Made by a program: the position numbers and the translations under genes. Shown piece after piece: positions 1-8,002 of a stretch of 64,000 nucleotides of DNA (its first letter is position 1; every line of letters starts with the position of its first letter). The stretch is from contig CAZEDM010000001.1 of assembly GCA_964511075.1 (NCBI GenBank), positions 310,001 through 374,000 of the forward strand, in the 5' to 3' direction. This DNA is from CAZEDM01 sp964511075. Lineage in GTDB: Bacteria; Zixibacteria; MSB-5A5; RBG-16-43-9. A model generated the notes under the pieces. The model searched no databases and had not been told where the DNA came from. It saw only the letters and a program-made list of their open reading frames with translations.

Positions 1-369
1 TTCCGTGAAAGAGCCAAGACCTTGAAGGATTTCGCGGAAAAAGGGAAATACCTTTTTGGATTCGATTATCAATACGACCCCAAGGCAGTGAAAAAGACCT
101 TCAATTCAGTTAAGGTAGCTGACAGGTTGAGTCTTTTTACTGAGAAGCTGTCTTCTCTGGATGATTTCAAAAAAGATAAAATCGAAGAGACCCTGCGTAA
201 CTCCTCCGAGGAGCTGCAAATAGAGCCAGCCCCTTTGATTCACGCGGTCCGTTTGGCAACCACCGGCGTAGCTGGGGGACCACCCCTTTTCGATATCTTG
301 GAGCTTCTGGGGAAAGAGGAAGTGATAAAAAGAATAGAAAAAGCGGTGGAGTTTATACAAAAAAGGTAA
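1..369 (+). CDS. gltX: Glutamyl-tRNA synthetase, C-terminal fragment (cut by window edge)
   Basis: The reading frame is open from base 1, so only the last ~122 residues of the gene are visible. They match the anticodon-binding end of class I glutamyl-tRNA synthetase: the segment FRERAKTLKDF, then a helical stretch, then the family's hallmark near the C-terminus (LIHAVRLATTGVAGGPPLF followed by LLGKEEVIKRI). The enzyme charges tRNA-Glu (or, in many bacteria, also tRNA-Gln) in the cytoplasm. The catalytic HIGH/KMSKS domain lies outside the window. The same window also encodes a separate GlnRS, so this copy is probably discriminating for tRNA-Glu; that last point is inference. Confidence 0.88.
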   Translation, partial: FRERAKTLKDFAEKGKYLFGFDYQYDPKAVKKTFNSVKVADRLSLFTEKLSSLDDFKKDKIEETLRNSSEELQIEPAPLIHAVRLATTGVAGGPPLFDILELLGKEEVIKRIEKAVEFIQKR

Positions 370-425
370 CCGCAACCTTCAGGTTGCATTCGCATTTTCG
401 TAGAGCAGGCACCCTGCCTGCCAGC
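370..425. repeat. Short palindromic intergenic repeat (CAACCTTCAGGTTG / GCAGGCACCCTGCCTGC type)
   Basis: Directly after the gltX stop are two small hairpins, CAACCTTCAGGTTG and GCAGGCACCCTGCCTGC. A diverged relative (CAACCTTCAG..., GGGCGGGCACCTTGCCC) follows the gene ending at 1673. It is an interspersed non-coding element; it could also end transcripts, but no T-run is present. Confidence 0.55.
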
Positions 426-495
426 CATCGTAGGTCAAGCATGTTCGGAGAACTGCTTGACAAAAAAAGATTATCTATTATTCTCGAGAACAAGA

Positions 496-1020
496 ATGAA
501 AGACAAATTCGGCTCAGATATTATACTGTATGCAGATGATTTCCTGCTCAGACCCTGGAAGGTGGAAGATGCAGCCTGGTATGTTGAATCAAGAGATGAA
601 GAGGTTTTCAAATGGACGAGCGAAAAAAGGGATTTGACCATTGAGGAAACTGAAAGAACAATGAAATCGCTTGATAGTAACCCGGATGCAATTTGCTTTG
701 CGATTGTTGACCACGAGGATATGCAATTACTGGGAAATATTGCTCTGGCTTTTAGAGAGGGAGACAGGAGTAGTGCGGAGATAATGTATTGGCTTGCTCC
801 TTGGGGACGCGGTCGAGGTATAGCAACAAATTTCGTAAGACTACTATGTCAATGGACTTTTGATTTTTTAAAATTAAGCCGCATTACTTTGAAAACCCTT
901 CCAGAGAATATTCGTTCGCAGTTAGTGGCAGAACGTGCCGGGTTCCACAGGCAAAAAGAGAGAGATAAGAACGGATTGAATTCAGATAATCTATGGTTTG
1001 AGCTAGTCAACGACGGATGA
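496..1020 (+). CDS. GNAT-family N-acetyltransferase (RimJ/RimL-like)
   Basis: This protein of about 174 aa has the layout of the RimJ/RimL (Acetyltransf_3) branch of GNAT enzymes, which move an acetyl group from acetyl-CoA to an amine. The N-terminal strand LRPWKVEDAAWY is the usual family opening. The core strand EIMYWLAPWGRGRGIATNFVRL carries the acetyl-CoA pyrophosphate-binding signature (R-G-R-G-I-A). The downstream SRITLKTLPENIRSQLVAER matches the canonical N-x-x-S-x-x-x-x-E-x-x-G-F segment. The frame extends upstream to a TTG at 457, but the ATG at 496 leaves a full-length domain; neither start has a clear Shine-Dalgarno. Substrate cannot be read from the sequence. It stands alone between repeats. 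Confidence 0.75.
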   Translation: MKDKFGSDIILYADDFLLRPWKVEDAAWYVESRDEEVFKWTSEKRDLTIEETERTMKSLDSNPDAICFAIVDHEDMQLLGNIALAFREGDRSSAEIMYWLAPWGRGRGIATNFVRLLCQWTFDFLKLSRITLKTLPENIRSQLVAERAGFHRQKERDKNGLNSDNLWFELVNDG

Positions 1021-1082
1021 TTTCATATATAAGTAGGTCAAGAGCCCCGTGCTCCTGTCACTATTCGAGTAAAAGATTTTTA

Positions 1083-1139
1083 AACTCACCCCCAGTATCT
1101 CCTCTCTTTGTAAGAGAGGGGGATTAAAGGGGGTGAGTT
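1083..1139. repeat. Interspersed palindromic repeat, ACTCACCCC family, copy 1
   Basis: The unit begins AACTCACCCCC, has a central hairpin CCTCTCTTTGTAAGAGAGG, and ends GGGGGTGAGTT, so its ends are inverted repeats of each other. Closely similar copies lie at 1803-1859, 2363-2417 and 19245-19300. None contains an ORF. Confidence 0.75.
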
Positions 1140-1181
1140 CAGGTAGTTGCGAGTTTACCAAAGATTCAAAAGGAGGTAAGG

Positions 1182-1673
1182 ATGAGAAAGCCAAGATTTT
1201 TATGTGCAGGGCTGACTGGCTTAATCTTTATCCTGATATTTGTGCCGGTGCAAGCCCAAACCAAACCAGTTCAGGTTTCTCTGGTTACTCCGATTCAGAT
1301 TTTTCCGGAGAAATACACCATAACCGGAATTCGGTTGAATCTGCTTTATGGCCGGAACGTCTCGGTTCAAGGCGTAGATATCGGTCTGGTCAATCACGTA
1401 ACTACAGGGAAGTTCCAGGGTTTTCAGTGGGGGCTGGTCGGTCTTGCTGATGCGGACTTCTCAGGCTGGCAGGACTGCGCGGTCAATGTCGTCCAGGTGA
1501 GGTGTGAAGGGCTGCAGTGGGGTTTGGTCAACTATGCCGGAGACATGAGTGGACTCCAGTTTGGCCTTGTCAACTATGCCAAAAAAATGAAAGGTCTGCA
1601 GATCGGACTAGTGAACATCATCAAGCAGGGTGGACAGTTTCCTGTTTTCCCGATAGTCAATTGGTCATTTTAG
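1182..1673 (+). CDS. Exported protein with GL[VQ]xGLVNYA surface repeats (LA_2272-like)
   Basis: A 163-aa protein with a clear signal peptide (basic MRKPR, hydrophobic core, VQAQ cleavage region). The mature part is built from short tandem beta repeats: GVDIGLVNHV, GFQWGLVGLA, GLQWGLVNYA, GLQFGLVNYA, GLQIGLVNII. This periodicity is typical of the LA_2272-type surface-repeat proteins of unknown function, probably a small beta-solenoid or barrel at the outer membrane. The start is set by an excellent Shine-Dalgarno (AAAGGAGGTAAGG) just before the ATG. It is a single-gene unit between palindromic repeats. Family assignment is from memory of the repeat pattern; function is unknown. Confidence 0.7.
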   Translation: MRKPRFLCAGLTGLIFILIFVPVQAQTKPVQVSLVTPIQIFPEKYTITGIRLNLLYGRNVSVQGVDIGLVNHVTTGKFQGFQWGLVGLADADFSGWQDCAVNVVQVRCEGLQWGLVNYAGDMSGLQFGLVNYAKKMKGLQIGLVNIIKQGGQFPVFPIVNWSF

Positions 1674-1677
1674 CCAG

Positions 1678-1735
1678 CCGCAACCTTCAGTTTATGTTAG
1701 CACTTTCGCAGGGCGGGCACCTTGCCCTACAGTGA
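1678..1735. repeat. Short palindromic intergenic repeat, relative of 370-425
   Basis: It starts four bases after a stop codon, with CGCAACCTTCAG, and contains the hairpin AGGGCGGGCACCTTGCCCT. Its order of elements is the same as in the repeat after gltX. Confidence 0.5.
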
Positions 1736-1802
1736 AGTGCAGGGGCGATTCATGTCCATATGGATCCAAATGGAAATCGCCCCTACGGTCTCAAATGTTT
1801 TT

Positions 1803-1859
1803 GAACTCACCCCTGCACCCCCTCTTTTTGTAAGAGAGAGGGATTAAAGGGGGTAAGTT
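1803..1859. repeat. Interspersed palindromic repeat, ACTCACCCC family, copy 2
   Basis: It shares the ends GAACTCACCCC / GGGGGTAAGTT and the central CTCTTTTTGTAAGAGAG hairpin with the copy at 1083-1139. Confidence 0.75.
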
Positions 1860-1951
1860 TCCGTATCAGCAACTTTTAGTTTGCGCTTTCGTATGATAAA
1901 AAGTCAGGAGCAGGAGATTTTGACATTCAGTATTGCTAAAGGAGAGATAGC

Positions 1952-2311
1952 ATGAAACCTCGTAGTTGGGTAACCGTGATTCTGGGTGTAGTTCTAACTG
2001 TTATGGGATTAGTCTCACTGGTAATTGGTGGCAGTGCTGGTGGAGCAATTCCTCTGCTTATCGGGGGCTCGCTTTGTTATCTGGGCTGGTGTGGCGGTCG
2101 CACTGCCCTTATTGTTTTCGGTCATACTACCATTGTGATCGGATGTGCTATGATCACCTGGGGGATATATCTTCTGCCGTATTCCAAACCGACCCTGACG
2201 CATATTCTTACCTTTCCTCTTTTTTGGGGGTTCATCTCATTGTTTGGGGGTATATGTGCCAACTATCACGGGTTCTGTCAATGCATTCGCGGGCCAAAAC
2301 GAGTCGCTTAA
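1952..2311 (+). CDS. Small integral membrane protein, unknown function
   Basis: A 119-aa, very hydrophobic protein with about four membrane segments (roughly residues 8-28, 32-46, 50-75 and 85-105) and a short cytoplasmic tail ending CIRGPKRVA. Several Cys residues lie near the last segment (CANYHGFCQC). The start is supported by AAAGGAGAG upstream of the ATG. I do not recognise a family. The overlapping frame +2 is also open, but the codon pattern and Shine-Dalgarno favour this one. Confidence 0.6.
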   Translation: MKPRSWVTVILGVVLTVMGLVSLVIGGSAGGAIPLLIGGSLCYLGWCGGRTALIVFGHTTIVIGCAMITWGIYLLPYSKPTLTHILTFPLFWGFISLFGGICANYHGFCQCIRGPKRVA

Positions 2312-2362
2312 CTGTGTAGATGAGGAATCTTGTATTCCTTATGGAATGCGAAAATGATTTTT

Positions 2363-2417
2363 GAACTCGCCTCCATACCTCCTCTCTTTGTAAGAAAGGG
2401 GTATTAAGAGAGAGCTT
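2363..2417. repeat. Interspersed palindromic repeat, ACTCACCCC family, diverged copy 3
   Basis: It begins GAACTCGCCTCC, retains CCTCTCTTTGTAAGAAAGG, and ends GAGAGAGCTT. It is more degraded than copies 1 and 2, especially at its right end. Confidence 0.55.
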
Positions 2418-2433
2418 ATGTAGACAAAAAGAA

Positions 2434-3432
2434 CTATTCCTTACCCAGTCTCTGCTTTAACCAGGATATGGTTTTTTCTGGTCTTTTCAGTTTCTGATCC
2501 CAGTCCGGATCCGGGTTGCTAAAATAAACATCATATCGCAGTGTTACCACATCGTCCAGGGAATCGAATTCTTTGGTTGCACCATACATCGCTTTGAAGA
2601 AAATGGGGTAATTGTACCTCAGCGAAAGGTCGACCATCTCCTCCTGTTCGAGAGTATTCAGGATCGTTCCTACCAGTGCCGCCTGGTGAAGGAAGATTTT
2701 TTTAAGCCTGTCTCGCTCGCACATGTCAGTTAGAATCGAATCCTGATAGAGCAGGGTGAAATTCTGTGACCATTTCTCCAGGATTCCCCGCTGGGGCTTA
2801 ACCACCAGTAAGCCGGCGTTGAAATAGGGTTTGAGAGTATCCTGGTCAGCGGGTGTTATCATGGGGAAGAGGGATGATTCTGCAACTGACAGCTTCTCAT
2901 ACACACGGTTCCAGAATTCGTCAAGCGGCTCTGCATAGAGCGAGCCGATGTTTTTGTGCGTCACCGGGCGGTAACCCAAACTGATGCCCGGTCCTAATAA
3001 AAATTCCTTTGGCTCTTGCAGGACGATGGTATCCTCGTCCATCCACACCAGACTCTCTGATTTGTCTTTCGCCTCTGACTCAGCTTCAGCCGCTGCAAAA
3101 ACCTTTCGGGCAAAATAAAATTTCAAGGCATCTGCAGGTGCCTGGCTGGTTTTGATTTCTACCTTAAGAGAGGCTAACTTTTCCAGGATTGCGTCACTTT
3201 TCTCCAACAGGTTTTCGGGAACGTATATCCAGATAGGAGCGTTTCGAAATTTACCCGCGAAAGTACGGATGCTCTCAGTTAGCATCAGGGTGTGATATAA
3301 CTGCTCTTGGTCCTCGGCAAATGTAGCAAAAATCAAAGGATGTTTCTTACTCTCACCACTGTTTGATTTACAGTTCATTATTAGGGAATTGAGCAGAATA
3401 AAAATTAAAAAAAGCGAGGCAAACGGTTTCAT
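2434..3432 (-). CDS. Putative exported lipoprotein with nucleotide-diphospho-sugar transferase-like fold
   Basis: I place the start at the ATG at 3432: it has the Shine-Dalgarno AGGGGA seven bases upstream and leads straight into a signal peptide ending near NSLIMNC, which may be a lipobox although Asn before Cys is unusual. The 332-aa product contains VWMDEDTIVL (a DxD-like metal motif), PYFNAGLLVVKP and DQDTLK, the layout seen in GT-A-fold transferases of the glycogenin/GT8 or nucleotide-diphospho-sugar class. A transferase fold outside the inner membrane would lack nucleotide sugars, so it may be a non-catalytic relative. The assignment is a motif-based inference. It is an isolated gene. 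Confidence 0.5.
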   Translation of the reverse strand: MKPFASLFLIFILLNSLIMNCKSNSGESKKHPLIFATFAEDQEQLYHTLMLTESIRTFAGKFRNAPIWIYVPENLLEKSDAILEKLASLKVEIKTSQAPADALKFYFARKVFAAAEAESEAKDKSESLVWMDEDTIVLQEPKEFLLGPGISLGYRPVTHKNIGSLYAEPLDEFWNRVYEKLSVAESSLFPMITPADQDTLKPYFNAGLLVVKPQRGILEKWSQNFTLLYQDSILTDMCERDRLKKIFLHQAALVGTILNTLEQEEMVDLSLRYNYPIFFKAMYGATKEFDSLDDVVTLRYDVYFSNPDPDWDQKLKRPEKTISWLKQRLGKE

Positions 3433-3628
3433 ATGTTTTTCCCCTGTGTAATATTTCAATTTTCTTATTTTTTCCGGAAATACCAGGCAAGCCAGCGGCA
3501 GCGAAGCGTAGAGTTAGGGTGCCTGTATATCTTCGGGGTTTAATGTTGTGCCCAAAATCCGCCGGCCCGCATAGGAAGCGCGGGCGAGTGAGAAATGCAG
3601 AAAAAAACATGTTGCTCCTGCGTATAGG

Positions 3629-5122
3629 CTAACTTGTTCCATGTAATAGTTTTTCAAGGAGAGAAGAGAGGGAAATCAAAGAGATGGTGGACTGCTGGTC
3701 GGACATAGCATAGGGAACGACAAGCATGTCATTGTGAAGGAGCGCCCCGCAAGTGTATACGACGTTAGGAACATAACCTGATCGGTTGGTCTCTGTCCAA
3801 TGGATAAGGGGCTCTCTTAAACGGCCAAGTATTTGTGAAGGATTTTCTTTGTCTAGAAGAATGGCGCTTATGGAATACTGTCGAAAAGGCCCCACGCCAT
3901 GGGTAAGGAGAAGCCAGCCATGCCCGGTTTCAATTGGTGAGCTGCAGGTTCCGATCTGCACGAATTCCCAGGAGTACGAAGGTCTCATAAGCGGAACTGT
4001 TTCATGCCAGAAGTGAATATTGTCGGAGTACATCAAGAAAAGGTTCTCATTATCCTGACGGGATATCATGGCGTAACGGCCATTTATCCTGCGGGGGAAC
4101 AGAGACATTCCTTTGTTTACGGCTGCGCTCCCGTTCAGGGTAATCATTTTGAAATGTTCAAAATCTTCCGTTTCCATCAATTGAGGAAGTATGACCTTGC
4201 CGTCATATGCAGTGTAGGTAGCGTAGTATTTCTTCCTTCCGTCATCGTCGGTAAAAAGAACAAATCTCGCATCCTCAATACCGTTTTGTTCACTGGGAGA
4301 GAGAGGGAATAGAACCCGTTCAGATAGAGGAACGGAAGGATCGAAATATGCCTCGTAATTGCATTGAGCAAGCCAGAGGATTTTGTCGGAAGTGAGCCTG
4401 TCATTTTGAGATATTGGATGATGGTTGAATATCCAAGATTTTAGTTTTTCCTGCAATTCATCAATGGTGAATTGTTCTGGAAGGGATACTACAACGGAAT
4501 TGGAGAAAACGTTGTCAATATCCATTTCACGTATTTTCCTGGCGAAACACGCCTTTTCGTATAAAGCATTTGGTTTCATTTCTGCGGTAGAGGCGAAACC
4601 ATGAGACTCATCGATTGATATATTATAATTTGCGTCAATACATCCGGAACGGAACGTCAAAGATGAAATATGCCCTTCACCTGTCGCCCGCAGGGGCATG
4701 ATAAAACGGAGAGAGCCAGGAGGCAGTCCCGACTGCTCGGGGTGTGGAACGATTGAGGGGTTGAAAAGGGCGGCTGATTCAAATGAATATTCGGCCAGAA
4801 AGAACGAGCCTATGAGAAGTCTTCGTTCTCGCGAAGGCAATACATCTGAAGGCATAAACCTGCGGATGGAGTTAAATTGGCGCTCCAGAAGAACCTCAAA
4901 ATTATGATGCCGATGTGAAAACTTTTCAAGTACCTTCTTCAGTTCTTTCCGTATGTCCGACTCATCAAGAGACAACACTCGTGAGATAATCCGTTCGACT
5001 CGCAACTCGTTTAAAGGAATATGCGGGCGCGCAATGACCCGTTGGCTATCAGGCGCCAGGATAATGCCCGTATCTTTTACAGGTAGGGGTGAGGGTTCCT
5101 TTGAAGCATTATTTTTTATCAT
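3629..5122 (-). CDS. GH130-family glycoside phosphorylase/hydrolase
   Basis: A 497-aa protein whose middle and C-terminal parts carry five-bladed propeller motifs of glycoside hydrolase family 130: FNPSIVPHP, GIEDARFVLF (the E-D carries the usual proton-donor Asp), NKGMSLFPRRINGRYAMISR, and HGVGPFRQYSISAILLD. Known GH130 enzymes are mostly phosphorylases or hydrolases acting on beta-mannosides. The ~110-residue N-terminal helical extension places it in the longer members. Its start codon overlaps the stop of the upstream glycosyltransferase in an ATGA (5119-5122), so the two are translationally coupled and likely handle the same oligosaccharide. The exact glycan is unknown. Confidence 0.8.
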   Translation of the reverse strand: MIKNNASKEPSPLPVKDTGIILAPDSQRVIARPHIPLNELRVERIISRVLSLDESDIRKELKKVLEKFSHRHHNFEVLLERQFNSIRRFMPSDVLPSRERRLLIGSFFLAEYSFESAALFNPSIVPHPEQSGLPPGSLRFIMPLRATGEGHISSLTFRSGCIDANYNISIDESHGFASTAEMKPNALYEKACFARKIREMDIDNVFSNSVVVSLPEQFTIDELQEKLKSWIFNHHPISQNDRLTSDKILWLAQCNYEAYFDPSVPLSERVLFPLSPSEQNGIEDARFVLFTDDDGRKKYYATYTAYDGKVILPQLMETEDFEHFKMITLNGSAAVNKGMSLFPRRINGRYAMISRQDNENLFLMYSDNIHFWHETVPLMRPSYSWEFVQIGTCSSPIETGHGWLLLTHGVGPFRQYSISAILLDKENPSQILGRLREPLIHWTETNRSGYVPNVVYTCGALLHNDMLVVPYAMSDQQSTISLISLSSLLEKLLHGTS

Positions 5123-7395
5123 TCTAAAATTGGCTCCTTGAAACTCTCTATGATGTTTGTAATATTGGTCATCTCGCAGAGGGACAGAAGAAATGCGATG
5201 GTCGATTCGGCGCCTTGATTTCGATTTACCCTATCCACATGAAGCCCGTCATAACAACCGCCGTTTGCCGGTTCGTAAAGCGGAATTCCCAAATCGTTAG
5301 CTCCAAGAAACCATTGAAATGCCTTCTCAGCTTTATTATACCAATGCTTATCTTTAGTTGTGAGATATGCTTCCAGACAGGCTGAAATGGTAGAATAAGC
5401 CTCTATCGGCTGCTGATCAAAAACAGGCTTGGAGCTGCCGCGCTCAAATATCTTATCCGTGCCAACGGGCTGAAAATGACCTCGAGAAGAAGTCTGCACA
5501 GCAGTCAGCCAGTGTAATGAATCAATCCCGCTTTTGAGCATTTTTTCATTGGCGAGACACCGTCCGCTGACAATAAGTGCATGGGGAATTTTAGCATTAT
5601 CGTAAGTTAAAACTGGTTCAAACCATTTCCATCCAGCGCTGCTGTTCTCGTCATAAAGTCTCATAAGCTTCGTGGAAAACACTTCCAAACTGCTGCGGGC
5701 AAACCTATCGCCCGGAAAACGTTGTTGATATTCCTGGGCGCCAATCAACGCAAAAGCCCATGCCCGAGGCGAGGTAAATGAAGATACGGGTGTCAAGGCC
5801 TGCTCGAAAATCTCTGCCGCCATTTGAGTAAAGCCTTCATCCCTGGAACGGCCGATGCAGGTTCCGAGAGCCCATACTGCCCTGGCATGGCTGTCTTCAG
5901 AAAAGTTTTCATCTGTCCAGGTACGCTGAAAGGTGAGGAAGTTCCTGAATCGTGCCGCTTTCTCATCCCAGGCGTATCTCACGAAACCGAGAAAACGGCT
6001 TGTAAGGTCATAAAGCCTTAGCGAATTGATTGTGCCGAGATTCTCAAGCAATACGGTCAGGATAAGCGCTCTTGAATTATCGTCCGTGCAATATCCTTCA
6101 GCGAAGTTAGGAACATTATGCAGCGCATGCTGAAATATTCCTATGGAATCGGTCATCTGCACGAGATGGTCAAGTTTGATCTCCGGCAAAATGAGAGATT
6201 CCTCATTAAGAGACCGCATAGCGATCTTCCTTTGCATAACGGATGGCCGTTTTTGGCGAGCCTCTTCGAATAGGTTGCCGTATTGCTGAGCCACCTTGTT
6301 CCAAGTCATTTCACGGCCAAACAGATAAGCATTCTTGCGCATAGAATGACGTTCGACTTCATTCCGAATAAGTCTTGTGATTGCCTGGGTTATGGAGTCC
6401 GAATCTCCAAATGGCACAAGAATACCCCTCCCGTCTGCAAGCAACTCCTGAGCATGCCAGAATGGTGTTGATATTACGGCATTACCTGCGCCAAAAGAAT
6501 AGGCGAGCGTTCCCGATGTAATCTGCGTTTCTTCAAGATATGGGGTGATGTAAATATCGGCAAGCGCAATGAGTTCCTTAAGCTCTTCCATGGAAACAAA
6601 TTTATTATGAAATACGACATGCCCCTTGACACCAAGTTCGTCCGCAAGACGCTGCAGTGAAAGCCTGTATTTCTCGCCCTCATGTCTGAGAAGATTCGGG
6701 TGTGTAACCCCGGCGACCAAGTAAACGACATTGGGATGACGCTTGATGACATCCGGGAGCGACCGTAGTACGACCTCGATACCTTTATTGGGAGCAAGCA
6801 AGCCAAAAGTAAGAAGAACTATTTTACCTTCAACGCCATATTGATCCTTATAGAAGCTTGGATCGATGAAGGGCACATCGGGTATTCCGTGCGGTATCAG
6901 ACGAACCTTGTCTTGAGGTGTCTGATATATACTATGGAGAATCTCGGCGCCTTTCTGAGACATGACAACTACATAATCAGATATCGCAAGCAGTTCATCC
7001 ATAACACGGCGCTGTTGAATACTTGGATTTTTCAGTATCGTATGAAGTGTTGTTATCAGGAGCATTTTCTGGTTGCGCAACAATGATAAAACATAACTGC
7101 CCGCTTTTCCGCCAAAAATACCATATTCGTGTTGGAGACAGACGATATCGACGTCATTGAGATTCAAAAAGTCAGCGGCCGCTTTGTAGGTGTCTATATC
7201 CTGTTCCTTTATCTCAAAACGAACACGTTCGGGGTATTGATAACCCTCTTCAATATCGGTTATAGGAATTGCAAAACATTGGACACCGGGATTGATTGAC
7301 GCGAAAGACTCGCAAAGATCCGTTGTAAATGTGGCAATTCCGCATTGACGGGGGAGGTAATTGCCGACGAATGCGACTTTCTTGATATTTTTCAT
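5119..7395 (-). CDS. GT4 glycosyltransferase fused to an alpha/alpha-barrel glycosidase-like domain
   Basis: The first ~390 residues are a GT-B glycosyltransferase of family 4: VGNYLPRQCGIATFTTDL at the N-terminus, donor-site strand VLLTFGLLAPNKGIE, and ITSGTLAYSFGAG before a conserved retaining-GT4 region. Residues ~420-750 are a second, mainly helical domain with six-hairpin character (YCTDDNSRALI, DSHARAVWALG, SPRAWAFALIG, GWKWFEPVLTYDNAKIPHALI, RNQGAESTIAFLLSL), as in (alpha/alpha)6 glycosidases. Together with the coupled GH130 gene downstream this suggests synthesis and turnover of a mannose-type glycan; that is inference. The start ATG at 7395 is followed immediately by the GT-B opening motif. 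Confidence 0.82.
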   Translation of the reverse strand: MKNIKKVAFVGNYLPRQCGIATFTTDLCESFASINPGVQCFAIPITDIEEGYQYPERVRFEIKEQDIDTYKAAADFLNLNDVDIVCLQHEYGIFGGKAGSYVLSLLRNQKMLLITTLHTILKNPSIQQRRVMDELLAISDYVVVMSQKGAEILHSIYQTPQDKVRLIPHGIPDVPFIDPSFYKDQYGVEGKIVLLTFGLLAPNKGIEVVLRSLPDVIKRHPNVVYLVAGVTHPNLLRHEGEKYRLSLQRLADELGVKGHVVFHNKFVSMEELKELIALADIYITPYLEETQITSGTLAYSFGAGNAVISTPFWHAQELLADGRGILVPFGDSDSITQAITRLIRNEVERHSMRKNAYLFGREMTWNKVAQQYGNLFEEARQKRPSVMQRKIAMRSLNEESLILPEIKLDHLVQMTDSIGIFQHALHNVPNFAEGYCTDDNSRALILTVLLENLGTINSLRLYDLTSRFLGFVRYAWDEKAARFRNFLTFQRTWTDENFSEDSHARAVWALGTCIGRSRDEGFTQMAAEIFEQALTPVSSFTSPRAWAFALIGAQEYQQRFPGDRFARSSLEVFSTKLMRLYDENSSAGWKWFEPVLTYDNAKIPHALIVSGRCLANEKMLKSGIDSLHWLTAVQTSSRGHFQPVGTDKIFERGSSKPVFDQQPIEAYSTISACLEAYLTTKDKHWYNKAEKAFQWFLGANDLGIPLYEPANGGCYDGLHVDRVNRNQGAESTIAFLLSLCEMTNITNIIESFKEPILE

Positions 7396-7595
7396 AATGA
7401 TTCTTTAAAATCTCAACATTTCTCTTAATCGCCCGCCGAAGAAGACGGGCAAAAATGGGCGCGGCATTTGTATTAAAAATAATTTCCTGTCCTGGGATAG
7501 GGGCACCCTAATTTTGTGCAACTAAGTGTATAATTGCATTGCGTCTATCCGCCTGATTTAACATAATAGACGTATTGAGTTTATTTCGCTTTTGA

Positions 7596-7927
7596 CTACT
7601 GGATTGCTTGATCCAGTGGACTTGGAACCTTTCCAAGTGCCTGTTTACTAACACGAGTGTAGATTTCAATCGTTTTTGAACTGGCATGACCAGCTATTTC
7701 CTTCCCTCCGCGCCTTCAAACAAATATTCCTTTGGTCTGTATACTTTGTAATATTCCCTCAAAGTTCCTAAAGCCGCATCCGGTAAAATCATGTATTTAT
7801 CTTTTGGCGTATTAAAATAAATTAATTTTCGATTATTGTCAATATCTTTTGTTTTTAAACGTCCCGCTTCAGCCTAACGCAGTCCTTTAGAGTAAATCAA
7901 CATCAATGCGTTTTGTGCTTCAGGTTG
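7596..7927 (-). pseudogene. Tyrosine recombinase/integrase relic (stop codon, frameshift and deleted HxxR block)
   Basis: Reading the minus strand gives NALMLIYSKGLR, then an in-frame TAG, then AEAGRLKTKDID, a strand pair NRKLIYFNTPKDKYMILP and LREYYKVYRPKEYLFEG: the catalytic-domain N-terminal half of a phage/XerD-type integrase, including the first catalytic Arg. After a frame change it continues AGHASSKTIEIYTRVSKQAL...SPLDQAIQ, the C-terminal end with the nucleophilic Tyr. The section between them that should hold the H-x-x-R motif is missing. The gene is therefore dead by three independent lesions and marks a former mobile element between the GT4 gene and glnS. Confidence 0.8.
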
Positions 7928-8002
7928 TCAAGCACATTGATCCTTAGTGGATGTTATCATCCACCTATTCCCCAGCTGGATTTTAACATCCAGAATAGGT
8001 TG

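Noticed and set aside
3368..3610. Minus-strand open frame upstream of the 3432 start
   Set aside because: It overlaps the start of the lipoprotein gene in another frame and has no ribosome-binding site or domain.
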